Assembly: GCA_029721435.1 (NCBI GenBank)
Contig: CM056574.1
Location: forward strand, 8,360,501 to 8,424,500
Origin: Gymnothorax reevesii
Lineage: Eukaryota; Chordata; Actinopteri; Anguilliformes; Muraenidae
Direction of reading: 5' to 3'
Length of the DNA: 64,000 nt
Both the position numbers and the translations under genes were made by a program. Positions 24,206 to 37,689 of this stretch are shown here, in pieces (position 1 is the first letter of the stretch; each line of letters opens with the position of its first letter). Below the pieces are notes generated by a model. The model had not been told where the DNA came from, did no database searches, and saw only the letters and a list, made by a program, of their open reading frames with translations.

Positions 24206-26364
24206 ACACACACTAGTATCTTTCCCCCACCTCTCTCTCACACACAGTGTCCACAGGTGTTGTTCAGGCATTTTTGCCTATTTAATCATGAGGAAACTTT
24301 ACCCGGACAGGAATGTGCTATTTAGAATCGCTGACAAATCCCCACCAACAGAGGAAGTGAAGTAGTGAGATACAGGCACAGATTCAGTGTGTCCTGCTCC
24401 AAGGCCGTCCTCATAAATCTCCTAACCTCCACACAGCCTCCTGAACCAACAAAATCATTTCAATTCTTTCAGAACCGCAACTCAAGGTCTAAACGGCTTG
24501 TGCTGCCACATCATTTTAAAAAATGAAACCAAATGTTCCGAGCCACAAATTCCCTCTCCATCTCTAGACAAGTGTCTTGACTCTACAGAGTTTTTACAAT
24601 ATGAGCTGTTTATTTGAAATCCTATTCCTTTGATCTAAAATGATAGCAGCCCAAAGACAAAAATGTGAAGTGAAGAAAGAAAGGTATTTCACACGTACAA
24701 AAAAGTAAATTATAGATCAATAAAAAGAAATACATTTATATGTGAATGTGTTTCTATAAAGCAGGAATTTGAGATCCTTGTCTTGCTTCTAAAGGTGTAA
24801 ATAATATTGATGCAGTTTGAAATTCATATTCATATTCCATAAAAGCTCTCCTTACACACACACAGATACTGCTGTAGGAAAGGGCAAACAGTCTCTCACA
24901 GGCTGTGATAAAACTTGGTCTTATATCCAATACAGCAAAGACACCAGTGATGGAGAAACCAGCGCCTCCTACAGGAGGTAGAAGCATCTGCACGCCTGAA
25001 CAGTGTTGTGGACCGTACCGGAGAGATATATGCCGACACAAAAATCAGGATCAGTAAGGTTAGAGTGCGTTTATAATGCTCATAAAGATCTAGAGGATTA
25101 AAGAATATCTCTATCAACACGAAAATACACATCTTTACCTCCATTGAGAAGCAGGTGATGGTGTCAGGACCAGAGACGAGCAGAACTACCAAACACACAA
25201 CGAACAGGGTGCAAACAGTCATTAACACCTGCCTCAGGAGAGCACTGACCGTCTGCTGGAGAGACAAAGCAAGGACCGCGGGCCTGTGGGAAAGAACAGG
25301 CCGGGATCCCACTGACTCACAAACTTGAAGGAGAAAATGGAGCTGGATTGGACACAACCTCACAAAACCTGCCACAAACATCACCCCACAGGCCCTACAG
25401 CGCCTCCCCAGAGGAGTCAGGAAAGGAGGTCACCCCAGGAGCAGCTGGAGAGGAGTTGTCCTGGGAGAAAGGCCTGGGAGTGGAGTCAGTGGTGGAGATC
25501 TCTGATGAACCACCAACAACAGAACGTCATGGAGGACATTTTATCAATGTCTTCTGTTCCGTAGATGAGCGAAGGGCTTTGGTAGAAGTAAGTGATAGAA
25601 TTACCTGGGGTAAAATCTTTGGAGGATTTCATCGTTAACACAGTTCATGTGTTAATTGCTCATGATTAACTGTTGAAACTTTAGATTACGGCGTGTGCTT
25701 GAAATGCATAATAAGTAATTAATTGGAGTACAGCATGTAAATGAGGTGGGTGTCGTCGTTGGGATGTCAGCACAACTGCAAGTTATTAACATTAGGCCTG
25801 TACCTCAAAGTTGTGAGCTTGTGAAAACTCCGCAAAGTTTATCAGCTGTGACATTGACAGCTCTGTGAGAGGGGAACTGTAATCTTGACTGGCATTTCTG
25901 GGGGCACCTGAGCCTTTATACAAATCTCATATCCTAACACCTGTGACTAAAAGAGCTACATTTATAATCCACTGCAGATATACGGCGTTGGTTCCAGTGA
26001 GCCCATATTCTGAGGAGATCAGACTGTGTGTGTGTGTGTGTGTGTGTTTGCGTGCATGTCTGTCTACCCCCAGGTGATTCTCTCTACATACTGCTCTTAT
26101 CCCTGGAGGACCTGCAGTGAGAACCATAATTCATTGGACAGTGTCTTTTTTTTATTCTTAATTTTGGTTCTTTACTCGTGCGCTTTGAATTTGAGAAGAT
26201 AAAATACAATGGGGTTGAAGTGTAGACTGTTAGCTTTAATTACCATCGCCAGTGAAGACACGTCCACATACTTATGGCTCTGTAGTGTTGGTCAATTCTG
26301 TAAAGAGTCCTCACTTTACCCAATGGCCTTAACTGCACCCCACCAGCAGGGGCAAGTGTCATTC
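24206..26364. other. No gene recognised
   Basis: The best frame is 162 codons on the minus strand (25384-24896), with two hydrophobic stretches (around VCTLFVVCLVVLLV and ILIFVSAYI). It has no recognisable receptor or channel motif and ends in low-complexity residues, so I do not call it a gene. A short (GT)n lies at 26025-26048. Confidence 0.45.
26025..26048. repeat. GT microsatellite
   Basis: Uninterrupted (TG)n of about 24 bp. Confidence 0.85.
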
Positions 26365-26650
26365 ATCCATCAGTCCATTATCTATCCCCTGTATTCTTGG
26401 TCAGTATTGGAGCTGATCTCAGATGTCTAATGGGCCAAAGGCCAGAACCCACCCTGGACAGTTTCACTATTCACCACATAGATCACACACCACTGTCATA
26501 CACATCATGGGCAACTTACAGTCTCCAACAGGCCTGACACACATGACTGCTCTGAAATGAAACATATATAAGAGCAGAAGAATAAACTGGATGCAGATTC
26601 AAACCCACAACCGTCTGGCTGTGTGGAAACAGTTCTAACCCATTTTACCA
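26365..26650 (+). repeat. Decayed dispersed repeat with CCATTATCTATCCCC core
   Basis: It begins around TCCATCAGTCCATTATCTATC and runs through CCACCCTGGACAGTTT, CACACACCACTGTCAT and CAAACCCACAACCGTC. This order of landmarks matches a very common fish interspersed repeat whose end reads like a gene-free 'aacccacaacc' tail. It is strongly diverged, with no frame. Confidence 0.45.
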
Positions 26651-29600
26651 CCATGTAGATGCACATTATGGAGCAAAACCTAGAAATTCATAAGAACTAA
26701 ACCACAGCCCAGACAGGGAACTTTAAAGTTCACAGAGATCCAAAAACATTTCCTCGAATAATTGAAAAATATTATTCGATTTTGAAACACGGATATGATT
26801 TATATTGTCAAAAGATAATAAATGTCTTTATTTGCATGATCACTAGTTATGAATATTTCTCCAAGGGCTTCACTGGACAGTCTTAAATTAGCCTATTAGC
26901 CATGAGATTGGGATTTATATTTGACGGGCAAAGGCGATGTACAGTCAGTCCAGGAATATTAATTTACTGCATCTTTGGCACACTGGAGCCTAATTTGTTT
27001 TAACACCTCACACTTGTTAATGTCCTTTTGGTGGAAAAACCACACTTGGAACCGATGGTGAGTTATGATTTAACATAAACAGAAATAAGGGGTCAACTAT
27101 TTATAATCCAGGGGTATCGCACCAGTAACTTCACTGAGTTTCCAAAGTTTCATCTTTTTTTAACATTTTATCATTTTTAATGAATATTTTTAATACCCCA
27201 GACTAGGAAATAGGAAAATAAAAGTCACATGAACTGTGTGGAATGAGCAATATATCTGTCTCAGGACACCTGTGAAAATTTAATTGAACTTTTAAAAAAT
27301 GGTGTAAAAAGATGTGGTCATAAAATTCACTTTAAACACAGAACTGAGTTAACAATGAGAAAATATAAAACGCATTAAAAAAAAATCCTTTTAGCTCATG
27401 ACTAATAATCTCTGCGAAAAAGTTTCAGTGTCGGAAACTTTCTGTTTAAATCCAGGAGTGAAATAAATATTCAAAAATATAAATGTGGCAGCATTTCCCA
27501 GCATAAACAAAACATTTCATGCTTGAAAACCCCCATCTTACTGACAATAAACCCTCAGAAACAGCACTATTTTTAATTAAAGGAAAATACTCAGCATTTG
27601 TGTTCATGCCCCTGGTTACAGATTTTTCATGGAAGGTTTCAGAGTGAAAGAACTGATCTCAGATCAGTCTTATCTTTTCCACTCACAATGGATGTGATGG
27701 GAAGGTGAGCGAGGGAAACTGTTCCGAGATCAGTACTTCCAGTTTTGCTTAATGAATATTGGCTGTTGGCTCTGACTGTTGTTTTTATTACGGCTGTAAC
27801 CTGGTCTCTGTTCTGTGTGAGACATGATGTTTAGGGATGAGACCAACAGCCCGCTGGGATTCAGGTGGTTGGTGGTTCAGGTCCTGTTCAGCCACAAGTA
27901 GAACAGAGTCGCTTTTGAACACTCAAACAAGGCCCTTATTCCCACAATGCATCAGGGGAGGTTAGCCATAGCTTACTTTAGCCAGCTGTAAATAGCTGTG
28001 GGTAACATCAGTGTAATGCAGTGGTGTTGGCCTGCACACAAACACTGTTCTGCCAAACTTTACAGCTTTTCCCAGTGCAGTGCAGTACTGTTGTTAGGTT
28101 TGTCCCTCTGAGGCCCCCGTCCCAGCCTGAGAGAGCAGTGCCGTGAGACCATCCTATTTCACCCAGTTACACGAGTCCCTTAGTGAGCAGGAAAAGTATC
28201 ATTTGCATGTGAAGGTATATTAAGAGGTTTATTTGATTTTCCTTTAATAAATACACATTCCTGGTAAAACTGCCTGGATAAAATCACATCTAACTGGGAC
28301 TTACAATTTGATGAGGGACCACATGTACTCTACTGGTGTGAGAAAAGATAGCTGTAATAGAGTTGACTTTACACATAATATTCAATATTTTACTACATTT
28401 TTATCATATTTGCCTCAGTGACCTACGATTGGAGTAAACTTCTGAATTCAAATAGTATTCAGTTTTTAGTTTCATAAACTTTTCCTGTATCTATAGAAAT
28501 AATCCCTCTGATTGGGGTAAATTAGTGTAAAGAGATTTCAGGTGAGGCCAAACTGAACAGAGGATTTCCCATTTAAAGGGAAAGGAACACCGGATCAGCT
28601 CTTTTCAGGATTTTACATCAGCTACGACTCTTAGCTCAATCTGATCTTCATCTGATATCTGAACCAGCATCAGCTACTGCAGCAGAGAGCTTTCGTACCC
28701 TGATGATTTCTACTGCGCTCGAGAACAGAAGTGGACCAGCGTAACTCATCCTGCTGTCAGAAAAGTAAAACTAAGATGATTGGTTGGAACAAAATCAGAA
28801 TAAAAATCTGGAAAAACAGCCTTATTTTACATTCTGTCGGATCAGCTAATCAATCAGTAACAAGTTACAGCAAGATTTTAATGAATTGCAAAATAATATA
28901 GCTGTTAGCCTCTTAATTCTAAAAGATTACAACTACATTATTTAATGCCAAATAATATATGAAAAAAAAACTATTGTATTTGTCTCATTTTGACTAATTT
29001 ATCCGGTCCTTTGATAATGTTTGACTTGATGCATTACTCATTAGTCTTAAACGAAATGCAATAACTTATTTTTATGCTTACTGAAAGCATTTGCATATCA
29101 CTTTAGCATGATTTACTCATTGTAACAGGTATGCCAGTTAATGTCATGTGACCTCGCTATATTATCATGTGACTTACAGTGAAGCATAACCAGGTAATAT
29201 TCATGACAGCTCACCTCAGTTGTTTCAGCACCAAACCGAAAGTGAATATTTATATTACATCCCTAAAATTTAGCTCCCACTTTTATAATCTCATGTTACA
29301 CTCACACTGACGCTAAAACCCCTCCCTCTGGGCCACATGTGAAATTCTGCTCTCAGGACATGATTTAACCAAACAGTCCAGGAGGAATGAGCAGCACTGG
29401 GGGGTGTGTTTGTGTGACTGAAAGGTAAAAATGCCATAGAGTTCTCTGCCACTGCGTCTCCCTGGATACCAATCTCAGTCGCCACCCGGGGCTACTAGGG
29501 CAGAATTCAGGCTGCCTCCTGCTGCATTTATTACAGCGACCACAATCATTCAGCACATGTGAGAGTCCACATGGGCCAGAGATGGCAGAGTGACTCAGGA

Positions 29601-29879
29601 ACATGATTGAAACGGTTTCTTTTGAAAGCTTGATGGCTTAGATGAATGACAAACTAAAGAAAAGTTTGTGAAATTTGGAATAACTGTATCGTGTGTATTA
29701 CTGAAACATCATGAGGGTGTCTGCAGAGCTTTCCATCATCTCTGATTTTTTATTTATTTTTATGTATATTTTGGATGTGTCCCGTGCAGATGCAGGATTT
29801 CTTTTTTTGCCGTTATTTCCTTGTTTTTTTGGTTGTACCATTTAGCACAATTATATATTCTGCCTGCGTTTGTACCTTT
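26651..29879. other. No gene recognised
   Basis: More than 3 kb of AT-rich sequence with no frame longer than about 80 codons and no repeat that I can name. If the window lies inside a host intron, this is the most repeat-poor part of it. Confidence 0.5.
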
Positions 29880-30193
29880 AAAGAGAGAGAATAAGCCTGT
29901 TCTGAGCCGATTGGCCCGTCGCTTAACCCCAGTTTCCGTGGCATGAAGCAACTACTATTATATTACTACTACCCCTAAATGGGATGCAGTCCATCGCAGG
30001 TACTCCCCAGCTCTAAGGTTTCCCTGACTAATTGCTGGTACCCATTTATACACCTGGGTGAAGGGAGGTGCGGAGGGTGGGAGTGAAGTGTTTTGCCCAA
30101 GAACACACCGCGAAGGCCGTAGCCAGAGCTTGAACTCAGTACCTTATGATCCCAAATGAAGTTTACTTGACCGCTGCGCTATCGCGGAGATAT
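29880..30193 (-). mobile_element. tRNA-derived SINE
   Basis: Read on the minus strand, it starts at about 30193 with a tRNA-like head. The A-box-like TAGCGCAGCGGTC is at 30181-30169 and the B-box-like GAGTTCAAGCTC at 30137-30126, spaced as in RNA polymerase III promoters. The body follows with TTGGGCAAAACACTTCACTC, CACCCAGGTGTATAAATGGG and GATGGACTGCATCCCATTTA, and the tail with ATGCCACGGAAACTGGGG. This body and tail pattern is shared by SINEs of fish and marine invertebrates. Exact ends and target duplication were not determined. Confidence 0.7.
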
Positions 30194-31374
30194 CCTTTGG
30201 GTTGACCCAGTAAAGCCAGGAATCTCTTTGCCTTTGAGCATCCTGGAGCTTATTAAAGCGAATCAATGAATTTTACTGAGAGTGTTAAATTAAATTTGAG
30301 TAAAGAGATTCCCAACAGGAAGAGAAAGCTTCAGCCCGGACCGATGGAGCCACAACTGATCCGGGAGGGAAATAAAACCTCCCCAGTGGAAAAGTAACAT
30401 CTGTTAAAAAAAAAAGTTAAATTAAAAATTAGTCTCAAAGGTAAATGCTTCAAAAATGCAGAAAATGTTACATAAATTTCACTTACAAAAATCACCAGCC
30501 TGTCAGCACTGGAAAATATCAGGTGGAATATGAGAATCACATCTCGTCACGTCCAGTATTGGTTTTACAAGTCCTGAGAGCGCAGTCAAGGCTACATAAC
30601 AAACTTTTCAGCGATGTGATTTGCCGAAACGAATAAGGTCATGGCCCGCCTTGGCTGGTAGCTGGTAGCTCCGGGGGAAAGCCTGTCTGTTAAGAGACTG
30701 GCGATTTCTGTAAAATGGAGGGCGTCTGATATCCGGGAGTTTCTGATCCCGTTTAATCCGTTAGTCCTGCCTGGCCGCAGAGCTGTCGGTCTCCCTTCCT
30801 GAGCTTCTATCTTCCTACAGGCGATAATTTTCATCTCTCCGACGCTTCTAAGAGAGCTTCTCCACTGAACTGTAAAGAGAGACTTTAGCTGTCATCGGCC
30901 GGACAGACTGACCTCAGAGTCTGGAGCAGCGCTGTTTCGGAAGAGGGAGATATTCCTGCATCTCTTCACCCCACAGTCAAAGACGTCAAAGCTCCTGAAA
31001 CTCTGCAGTCCCACAGAAATGTGCTCTGTGTTTACTCTCAGCTCACTGAAGTATCTGCGTACGCTGCACTGTTAAAAGTGTGAGGATTCTCCTCAGTCTG
31101 GGGCTGTTTTCATGGGTCTTGGTTCAGGAGAATTAGTAACACTGGAGGAGAATATTGACGCAGTATCATGCAATACCAGTATGTTTCAGTATGAGGACAC
31201 CCTTGGAAGCAGAGAGAGGTCCACACATGGTGTAGAAGAAGCCGCGTGCATGTTGCTGAAGTATTTTTGTCTGAAACTGAAAACTGCTCAGATGTTTTCT
31301 GAGATGAAAAGTGAAGAATTATTTCAGCTGTGTTGTCGTGATAAGCCTGGCTGGTACATTTACCAACAAGAGAC
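30194..31374. other. No gene recognised
   Basis: Non-coding sequence leading into the minisatellite block. Short frames only. Confidence 0.5.
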
Positions 31375-34300
31375 CATGAGTTACCCCAGAGGACGTCCAG
31401 TGCCCTGTGCTCATTCAGTGTTTCATCATGAGTTACCCTGGAGGAGGTCCAGTGCCCTGTGCTCATTCAGTGTTTCATCATGAGTTACCCTGAAGGAGGT
31501 CCAGTGCCCTGTGCTCATTCAGTGTTTCATCATGGGTTACCCTGGAGGAAGTCCAGTGCCCTGTGCTCATTCAGTGTTTCATCATGAGTTACCAAGGAGG
31601 AGGTCCAGTACCCTGTGCTCATTCAGTGATTCGTCATGAGTTACCCTGGAGGAGGTCCAGTGCCCTGTGCTCATTCAGTGTTTCATCATGAGTTACCCTG
31701 GAGGAGGTCCAGTGCCCTGTGCTCATTTATTGTTTCATCATGAGTTACCCTGGAGGAGGTCCAGTGCCATGTGCTCATTCAGTGTTTCATCATGAGTTAG
31801 CCTGGAGGAGGTCCAGTGCTCTGAGCTCATTCAGTGTTGCATCATGAGTTACCCTGGAGGAGGTCCAGTGCCCAGTGCTCATTCAGTGTTTCATCATGAG
31901 TTACCCTGGAGGAGGTCCAGTGCCCTGTGCTCATTCAGTATTTCATCATGAGTTACCCTGGAGGAGATCCAGTGCCCTGTGCTCATTCAATGTTTCATCA
32001 TGAGTTACTCTGGAGGAGAACCAGTGCCCTGTGCTCATTCAGTGTTTCATCATGAGTTACCCTGGAGGAGGTCCAGTGCCCTGTGCTCATTCAGTGTTTC
32101 ATCATGAGTTACCCTGGAGGAGGTCCAGTGCCCTGTGCTCATTCAGTGTTTCATCATGAGTTACCCTGGAGGAGGTCCAGTGCCCTGTGTTCATTCAGTG
32201 TTTCATCATGAGTTACCCAGGAGGAGGACCAGTGCCCTGTGCTCATTCAGTGTTTCATCATGAGTTACCCTGGAGGAGGTCCAGTGCCCTGTGCTCATTC
32301 AGTGTTTCATGATGAGTTACCCTGGAGGAGGTCCAGTGCTCTGTGCTCATTCAGTGTTTCATCATGAGTTACCCTGGAGAAGGTCCAGTGCCCTGTGCTC
32401 ATTCAGTGTTTCATCATGAGTTACCCTGGAGGAGGTCCAGTGCCCTGAGCTCATTCAGTGTTTCATCATGAGTTACCCTGGAGGAGATCCAGTGCCATGT
32501 GCTCATTCAGTGTTTTATCATAAGTTACCATGGAGGAGGTCCAGTGCCCTGTGCTCATTCAGTGTTTCATCATGAGTTACCCTGGAGGAGATCCAGTGCC
32601 CTGTGCTCATTCATTGTTTCATCATGAGTTACTCGGGAGGAGGTCCAGTGCCCTGTGCTCATTCATTGTTTCATCATGAGTTACTCTGGAGGAGGTCCAG
32701 TGCCCTGTGCTCATTCAGTGTTTCATCATGAGTTACCCTGGAGGAGGACCAGTGCCCTGTGCTCATTCAGTGTTTCATCATGAGTTACCCTGGAGGAGGA
32801 CCAGTGCCCTGTGCTCATTCATTGTTTCATCATGAGTTAACCCTGGAGGAGGACCAGTGCCCTGTGCTCATTCAGTGTTTCATCATGAGTTAGCCTGGAG
32901 GAGGTCCAGTGCTCTGTGCTCATTCAGTGTTTCATCATGAGTTACCATGGAGGAGGTCCAGTGCCCTGTGCTCATTCAGTGTTTCATCATGAGTTACCCT
33001 CGAGGAGGTCCAGTGCCCTGTGCTCATTCAGTGTTTCATCATGAGTTACCCTCGAGGAGGTCCAGTGCCCTGTGCTCATTCAATGTTTCATCATGAGTTA
33101 GCCTGGAGGAGGTCCAGTGCTCTGTGCTCATTCAGTGTTTCATCATGAGTTACCATGGAGGAGGTCCAGTGCCCTGTGCTCATTCAGTGTTTCATCATGA
33201 GTTACCCTGGAGGAGATCCAGTGCCCTGTGCTCATTCAGTGTTTCATCATGAGTTAGCCTGGAGGAGGTCCAGTGCTCTGTGCTCATTCAGTGTTTCATC
33301 ATGAGTTACCATGGAGGAGGTCCAGTGCCCTGTGCTCATTCAGTGTTTCATCATGAGTTACCCTGGAGGAGATCCAGTGCCCTGTGCTCATTCAGTGTTT
33401 CATCATGAGTTACCCTGGAGGAGGTCCAATGCCCTGTGCTCATTCAGTGTTTCATCATGAGTTACCCTGGAGGAGGTCCAGTGCCCTGTGCTCATTCAGT
33501 GTTTCATCATGAGTTACCCTGGAGGAGGTCCAGTGCCCTGTGCTTATTCAGTGTTTCATCATGAGTTACCCTGGAGGAGGTCCAGTGCCCTGTGCTCATT
33601 CAGTGTTTCATCATGAGTTACCCTGGAGGAGTTCCAGTGCCCTGTGCTCATTCAGTGTTTCATCATGAGTTACCCTGGAGGAGGTCCAGTGTCCTGTGCT
33701 CATTCAGTGTTTCATCATGAGTTACCCTGGAGGAGATCCAGTGTCCTGTGCTCATTCAGTGTTTAATCATGAGTTACCCTGGAGGAGATCCAGTGCCCTG
33801 TGCTCATTCAGTGTTTCATCATGAGTTACCCTGGAGGAGATCCAGTGCCCTGTGCTCATTCAGTGTTTCATCATGAGTTACCCTGGAGGAGGTCCAATGC
33901 CCTGTGCTCATTCAGTGTTTCATCATGAGTTACCCTGGAGGAGGTCCAGTGCCCTGTGCTCATTCAATGTTTCATCATGAGTTACCCTGGAGGAGGACCA
34001 GTGCCCTGTGTTCATTCAGTGTTTCATCATGAGTTACCCTGGAGGAGTTCCAGTGCCCTGTGCTCATTCAGTGTTTCATCATGAGTTACCCTGGAGGAGG
34101 TCCAGTGCCCTGTGCTAATTCAGTGTTTCATCATCAGTTACCCTGGAGGAGGTCCAATGCCCTGTGCTCATTCAGTGTTTCATCATGAGTTACCCTGGAG
34201 GAGGTCCAGTGCCCTGTGCTCATTCAGTGTTTCATCATGAGTTACCCTGGAGGAGGTCCAGTGCTCTGTGCTCATTCAGTGTTTCATCATGAGTTACCCT

Positions 34301-34452
34301 GGAGGAGGTCCAGTGCTCTGTGCTCATTCAGTGTTTCATCATGAGTTACCCTGGAGGAGGTCCAGTGCTCTGTGCTCATTCAGTGTTTCATCATGAGTTA
34401 CCCTGGAGGAGGTCCAGTGCCCTTTGCTCATTCAGTTTTTCATCATGAATTA
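31375..34452. repeat. 52-bp minisatellite, about 59 copies
   Basis: The unit begins CATGAGTTACCCTGGAGGAG, continues GTCCAGTGCCCTGTGCTCAT and ends TCAGTGTTTCAT. Unit-to-unit spacing is 52 bp throughout, with only rare single-base indels. Recurrent variants (GAGGAGATCC, GAGGACCAGT, TTAGCCTGG, TCGAGGAGG) recur in blocks, suggesting unequal exchange. The period is not a multiple of three and frames stop every few copies. There are no spacers, so it is not a CRISPR-like array. Confidence 0.97.
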
Positions 34453-36325
34453 GCAGTGATCTGAACAAACTTTGATTCATGTTGCAGTTATTGCAGTGAT
34501 CTGAACAAACTCAACTGATGCTTCAGTTATAGCAGTGATCTGATCAAACCTCGACTCATGCTGCAGTCATAGCAGTGATCTGAACAAACCTCGACTCATG
34601 CTGCAGATTTTGCCTTGATCTGAGCAAACCTCAACTCATGCTGCAGTTAGAGCAGTGATCTGAACAAACCTCGACTCATGCTGCAGTCATAGCAGTGATC
34701 TGAACAAACCTCGACTCATGCTGCAGATTTTGCCTTGATCTGAGCAAACCTCAACTCATGCTGCAGTTAGAGCAGTGATCTGAGCAAACCTCGACTTATA
34801 CTGCAGTTATAGCAGTGATCTGAACAAACCTCGACTCATGCTGCAGTCATAGCAGTGATCTGAACAAACCTCACCTCATGCTGCAGTTATAGCAGTGATC
34901 TGAACAAACCTCACCTCATGCAGCAGTTATAGCAGTGATCTGAACAAACTTCGCCTCATGCCGCAGTTTTTGCAGTGATCTGAACAAACCTGACTCATGC
35001 TGCAGTTATAGCAGTGATCTGAACAAACCTCGACTCATGCTGCAGTTGTAGCAGTGATCTGAACAAACCTCGACTCATGCTGCAGTTATAGCAGTGATCT
35101 GAACAAACCTGACTCATGCTGCAGTTATAGCAGTGATCTGAACAAACCTGACTCATGCTGCAGTTATAGCAGTGATCTGAACAAACCTCGACTCATGCTG
35201 CAGTTATAACAGTGATCTGAACAAACCTCGACTCATGCTGCAGTTATAGCAGTGATCTGAACAAACCTTGACACATGCTGCAGTAATAGCAGTGATCTGA
35301 ACAAACCTCGACTCATGCTGCAGTTATAACAGTGATCTGAACAAACCTCGACTCATGCTGCAGTTATAACAGTGATCTGAACAAACCTCGACTCATGCTG
35401 CAGTTATAGCAGTGATCTGAACAAACCTCGACTTATACTGCAGTTATAGCAGTGATCTGAACAAACCTCGACTTATACTGCAGTTATAGCAGTGACGTGA
35501 ACAAACCTCGACTTATACTGCAGTTATAGCAGTGACGTGAACAAACCTCGACTTAAACTGCAGTTATTGCAGTGATCTGACCAAACCTCGACTTATACTG
35601 CAGTTATAGCAGTGACGTGAACAAACCTCGACTTATACTGCAGTTATAGCAGTGATCTGAACAAACCTCGACTTAGACTGCAGTTATAGCAGTGACGTGA
35701 ACAAACCTCGACTAATACTGCAGTTATAGCAGTGATCTGAACAAACCTCGACTTATACTGCAGTAATAGCAGTGATCTGAACAAACCTCGACTCATGCTG
35801 CAGTTATAGCAGTGATCTGAACAAACCTCGACTCATACTGCAGTTATAGCAGTGATCTGAACAAACCTCGACTTATACTGCAGTAATAGCAGTGATCTGA
35901 ACAAACCTCGACTCATGCTGCAGTTATAGCAGTGATCTGAACAAACCTTGACACATGCTGCAGTAATAGCAGTGATCTGAACAAACCTTGACACATGCTG
36001 CAGTTATAGCAGTGATCTGAACAAATCTGACTCATGCTGCAGTTATAGCAGTGATCTGAACAAATCTGACTCATGCTGCAGTTATAGCAGTGATCTGCAC
36101 AAACCTTGACACATGCTGCAGCAATAGCAGTGATATGAACAAACCTTATTTCACGCTGCAGTTATAGCAGTGATCTGAACAAACCTCGCCTCTCGCTGCA
36201 GTTATAGCAGTGATCTGAACAAACCTTGACTTGTGCTGCAGTTATAGCAGTGATCTGAACAAACCTTGACTTGTGCTGCAGTTATTGCAGTGATCTGAAC
36301 AAACCTCAACTCAACTCAACTCAAA
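34453..36325. repeat. 40-bp minisatellite, about 47 copies
   Basis: The unit is GTTATAGCAGTGATCTGAAC followed by AAACCTCGACTCATGCTGCA. It directly abuts the 52-bp array, with the last 52-bp unit running into GCAGTGATCTGAAC at 34453. Variant types cluster: CTCATGCTG copies lie at both ends and CTTATACTG copies with TGACGTGAAC lie in the middle (about 35420-35780). Some copies lack one or two bases (CCTGACTCATG). Confidence 0.97.
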
Positions 36326-37689
36326 CCTATAGCAATGCCTTACTTTCCTTTCATTTTCCAGCTTGCATTTCTGCCGTCTGATCGACTTCCTCTCTGCCAA
36401 ACTCCAGTGATGTCGCGTGACAGCCTTCAGCATGCCTGCGTCTCATTGTCCAATCACGTTTCCTCTTTCGGTTTCGGCTCTGGTATTTCATTTTTTGCTT
36501 CCAGCTATGTTTACAGTAATTCTGGGTCTTGCGAAACTCTGAGTGAATGCGCTCTCTGATAGGATATTACTAACACGTACTAACCAGCACTTATTTGAGG
36601 GTGATTGTAAACATTTCGTCATGTAGTATTAACCTTAATTAACTCATTAGCGAGTGTGAGTGTTTCTAGATTTAGTATTCCTGCCTCAGCTTTCCCTCAT
36701 TATCTGTGTTTAAAGCTGCGCTTTCCTTTGCTTCTCTCATGGAGCTTTTATACTCATCACGTTTAGATGACCTCAATCTAAACTGTCTAGTTTGAGTGAT
36801 GGTTTCAGCGTTATGTGTCAAGTCATTATTGTTAACCCGTCCTCGTGAATTCGTTAATTAATCCCATGTGTTTCTGTTTCCCCCTGAGTTTGCCTTCCGT
36901 ATCCCCGCCTCCTCCCATGCGTATATCAGTGGGGGAAGCAGAGGAGACCGTCCGACGGGACTTTGTTTTTGTATCTGAATCTGCTCAGCTCTGGATTGCC
37001 AATTCAATGCACCAGTGCCTTCCTGAGTTTTCCTTTGTGTTTTTTCCGAGCCTCGTGTTTTGCTGGGCCCACGTCTTGTCTGCCCTGTGTCTAGGTCTCC
37101 CAGTGTTTCCATCAGTTTAGTTTGATCCAGTTTTTGTTTTTATAGTTTAGCCACTCTAGGAGTGAGTACTTTTGTTTCCCCCTGCCTTGGGCAGTGTACC
37201 TTAGTTCTCCCAGCTGTTCAGTGCATGTGCATGGTTTTTTGTTTCTGGCAATCTTTCTGATTGTGATTGTGTCTGCAATCTTTTCCCTCGTGTTTTGTGT
37301 TTATTTAAACACTTCGGATCCTGCATCTGGTGCCCACCTGACCTCTCCTTAACAGATACTGCTCACTTCTGTTCATTTCCATCTATTCAGTGGGAGTTTC
37401 TTGAGTAACTTTTCTGTGTAAACATGCTTCATAAATTCTATTGCACTGTCAAGATTTAACTCCCACACGGCAAAATTTCTCACCGGAGTGTTTTTGTCAT
37501 ACCAAACTTTTAACCTTGAAATATGATTCATTAGCTTGTTATGACCCCCTAGAGCATCAGGGATGAACACGGTGATTTACAGTATTACATGGTAATTACT
37601 GAATGCACATTTCAGAGGAGACTAAATCAGGTTTCAAAATCTGTAGAAAGGATATCTTAGAGGGTAGCTGCAGTGTGAGAATAAGTTGA
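36326..37689. other. No gene recognised; possible LTR-like sequence
   Basis: This pyrimidine-rich 1.3-kb stretch between two satellite blocks has a texture reminiscent of fish gypsy LTRs. It ends in GTGTTTATTTAAACACTTCG and CTGCATCTGGTGCCCACC near 37290-37340. I could not find TG/CA termini with a matching target duplication, so no element is called. Open frames of 70-90 codons are unlike known proteins. Confidence 0.35.

Noticed and set aside
24896..25384. 162-codon minus-strand frame with hydrophobic segments, considered as a receptor fragment
   Set aside because: No conserved receptor motif, no splice-consistent neighbours, and a low-complexity end.
31375..36325. Regular direct repeats that might suggest a CRISPR array
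   Set aside because: Units are contiguous, 52 or 40 bp, with no unique spacers and no cas genes; the setting is a vertebrate genome.
36335..37120. Plus-strand frames of 70-90 codons
   Set aside because: They have no family resemblance and the sequence looks LTR-like or plain non-coding.
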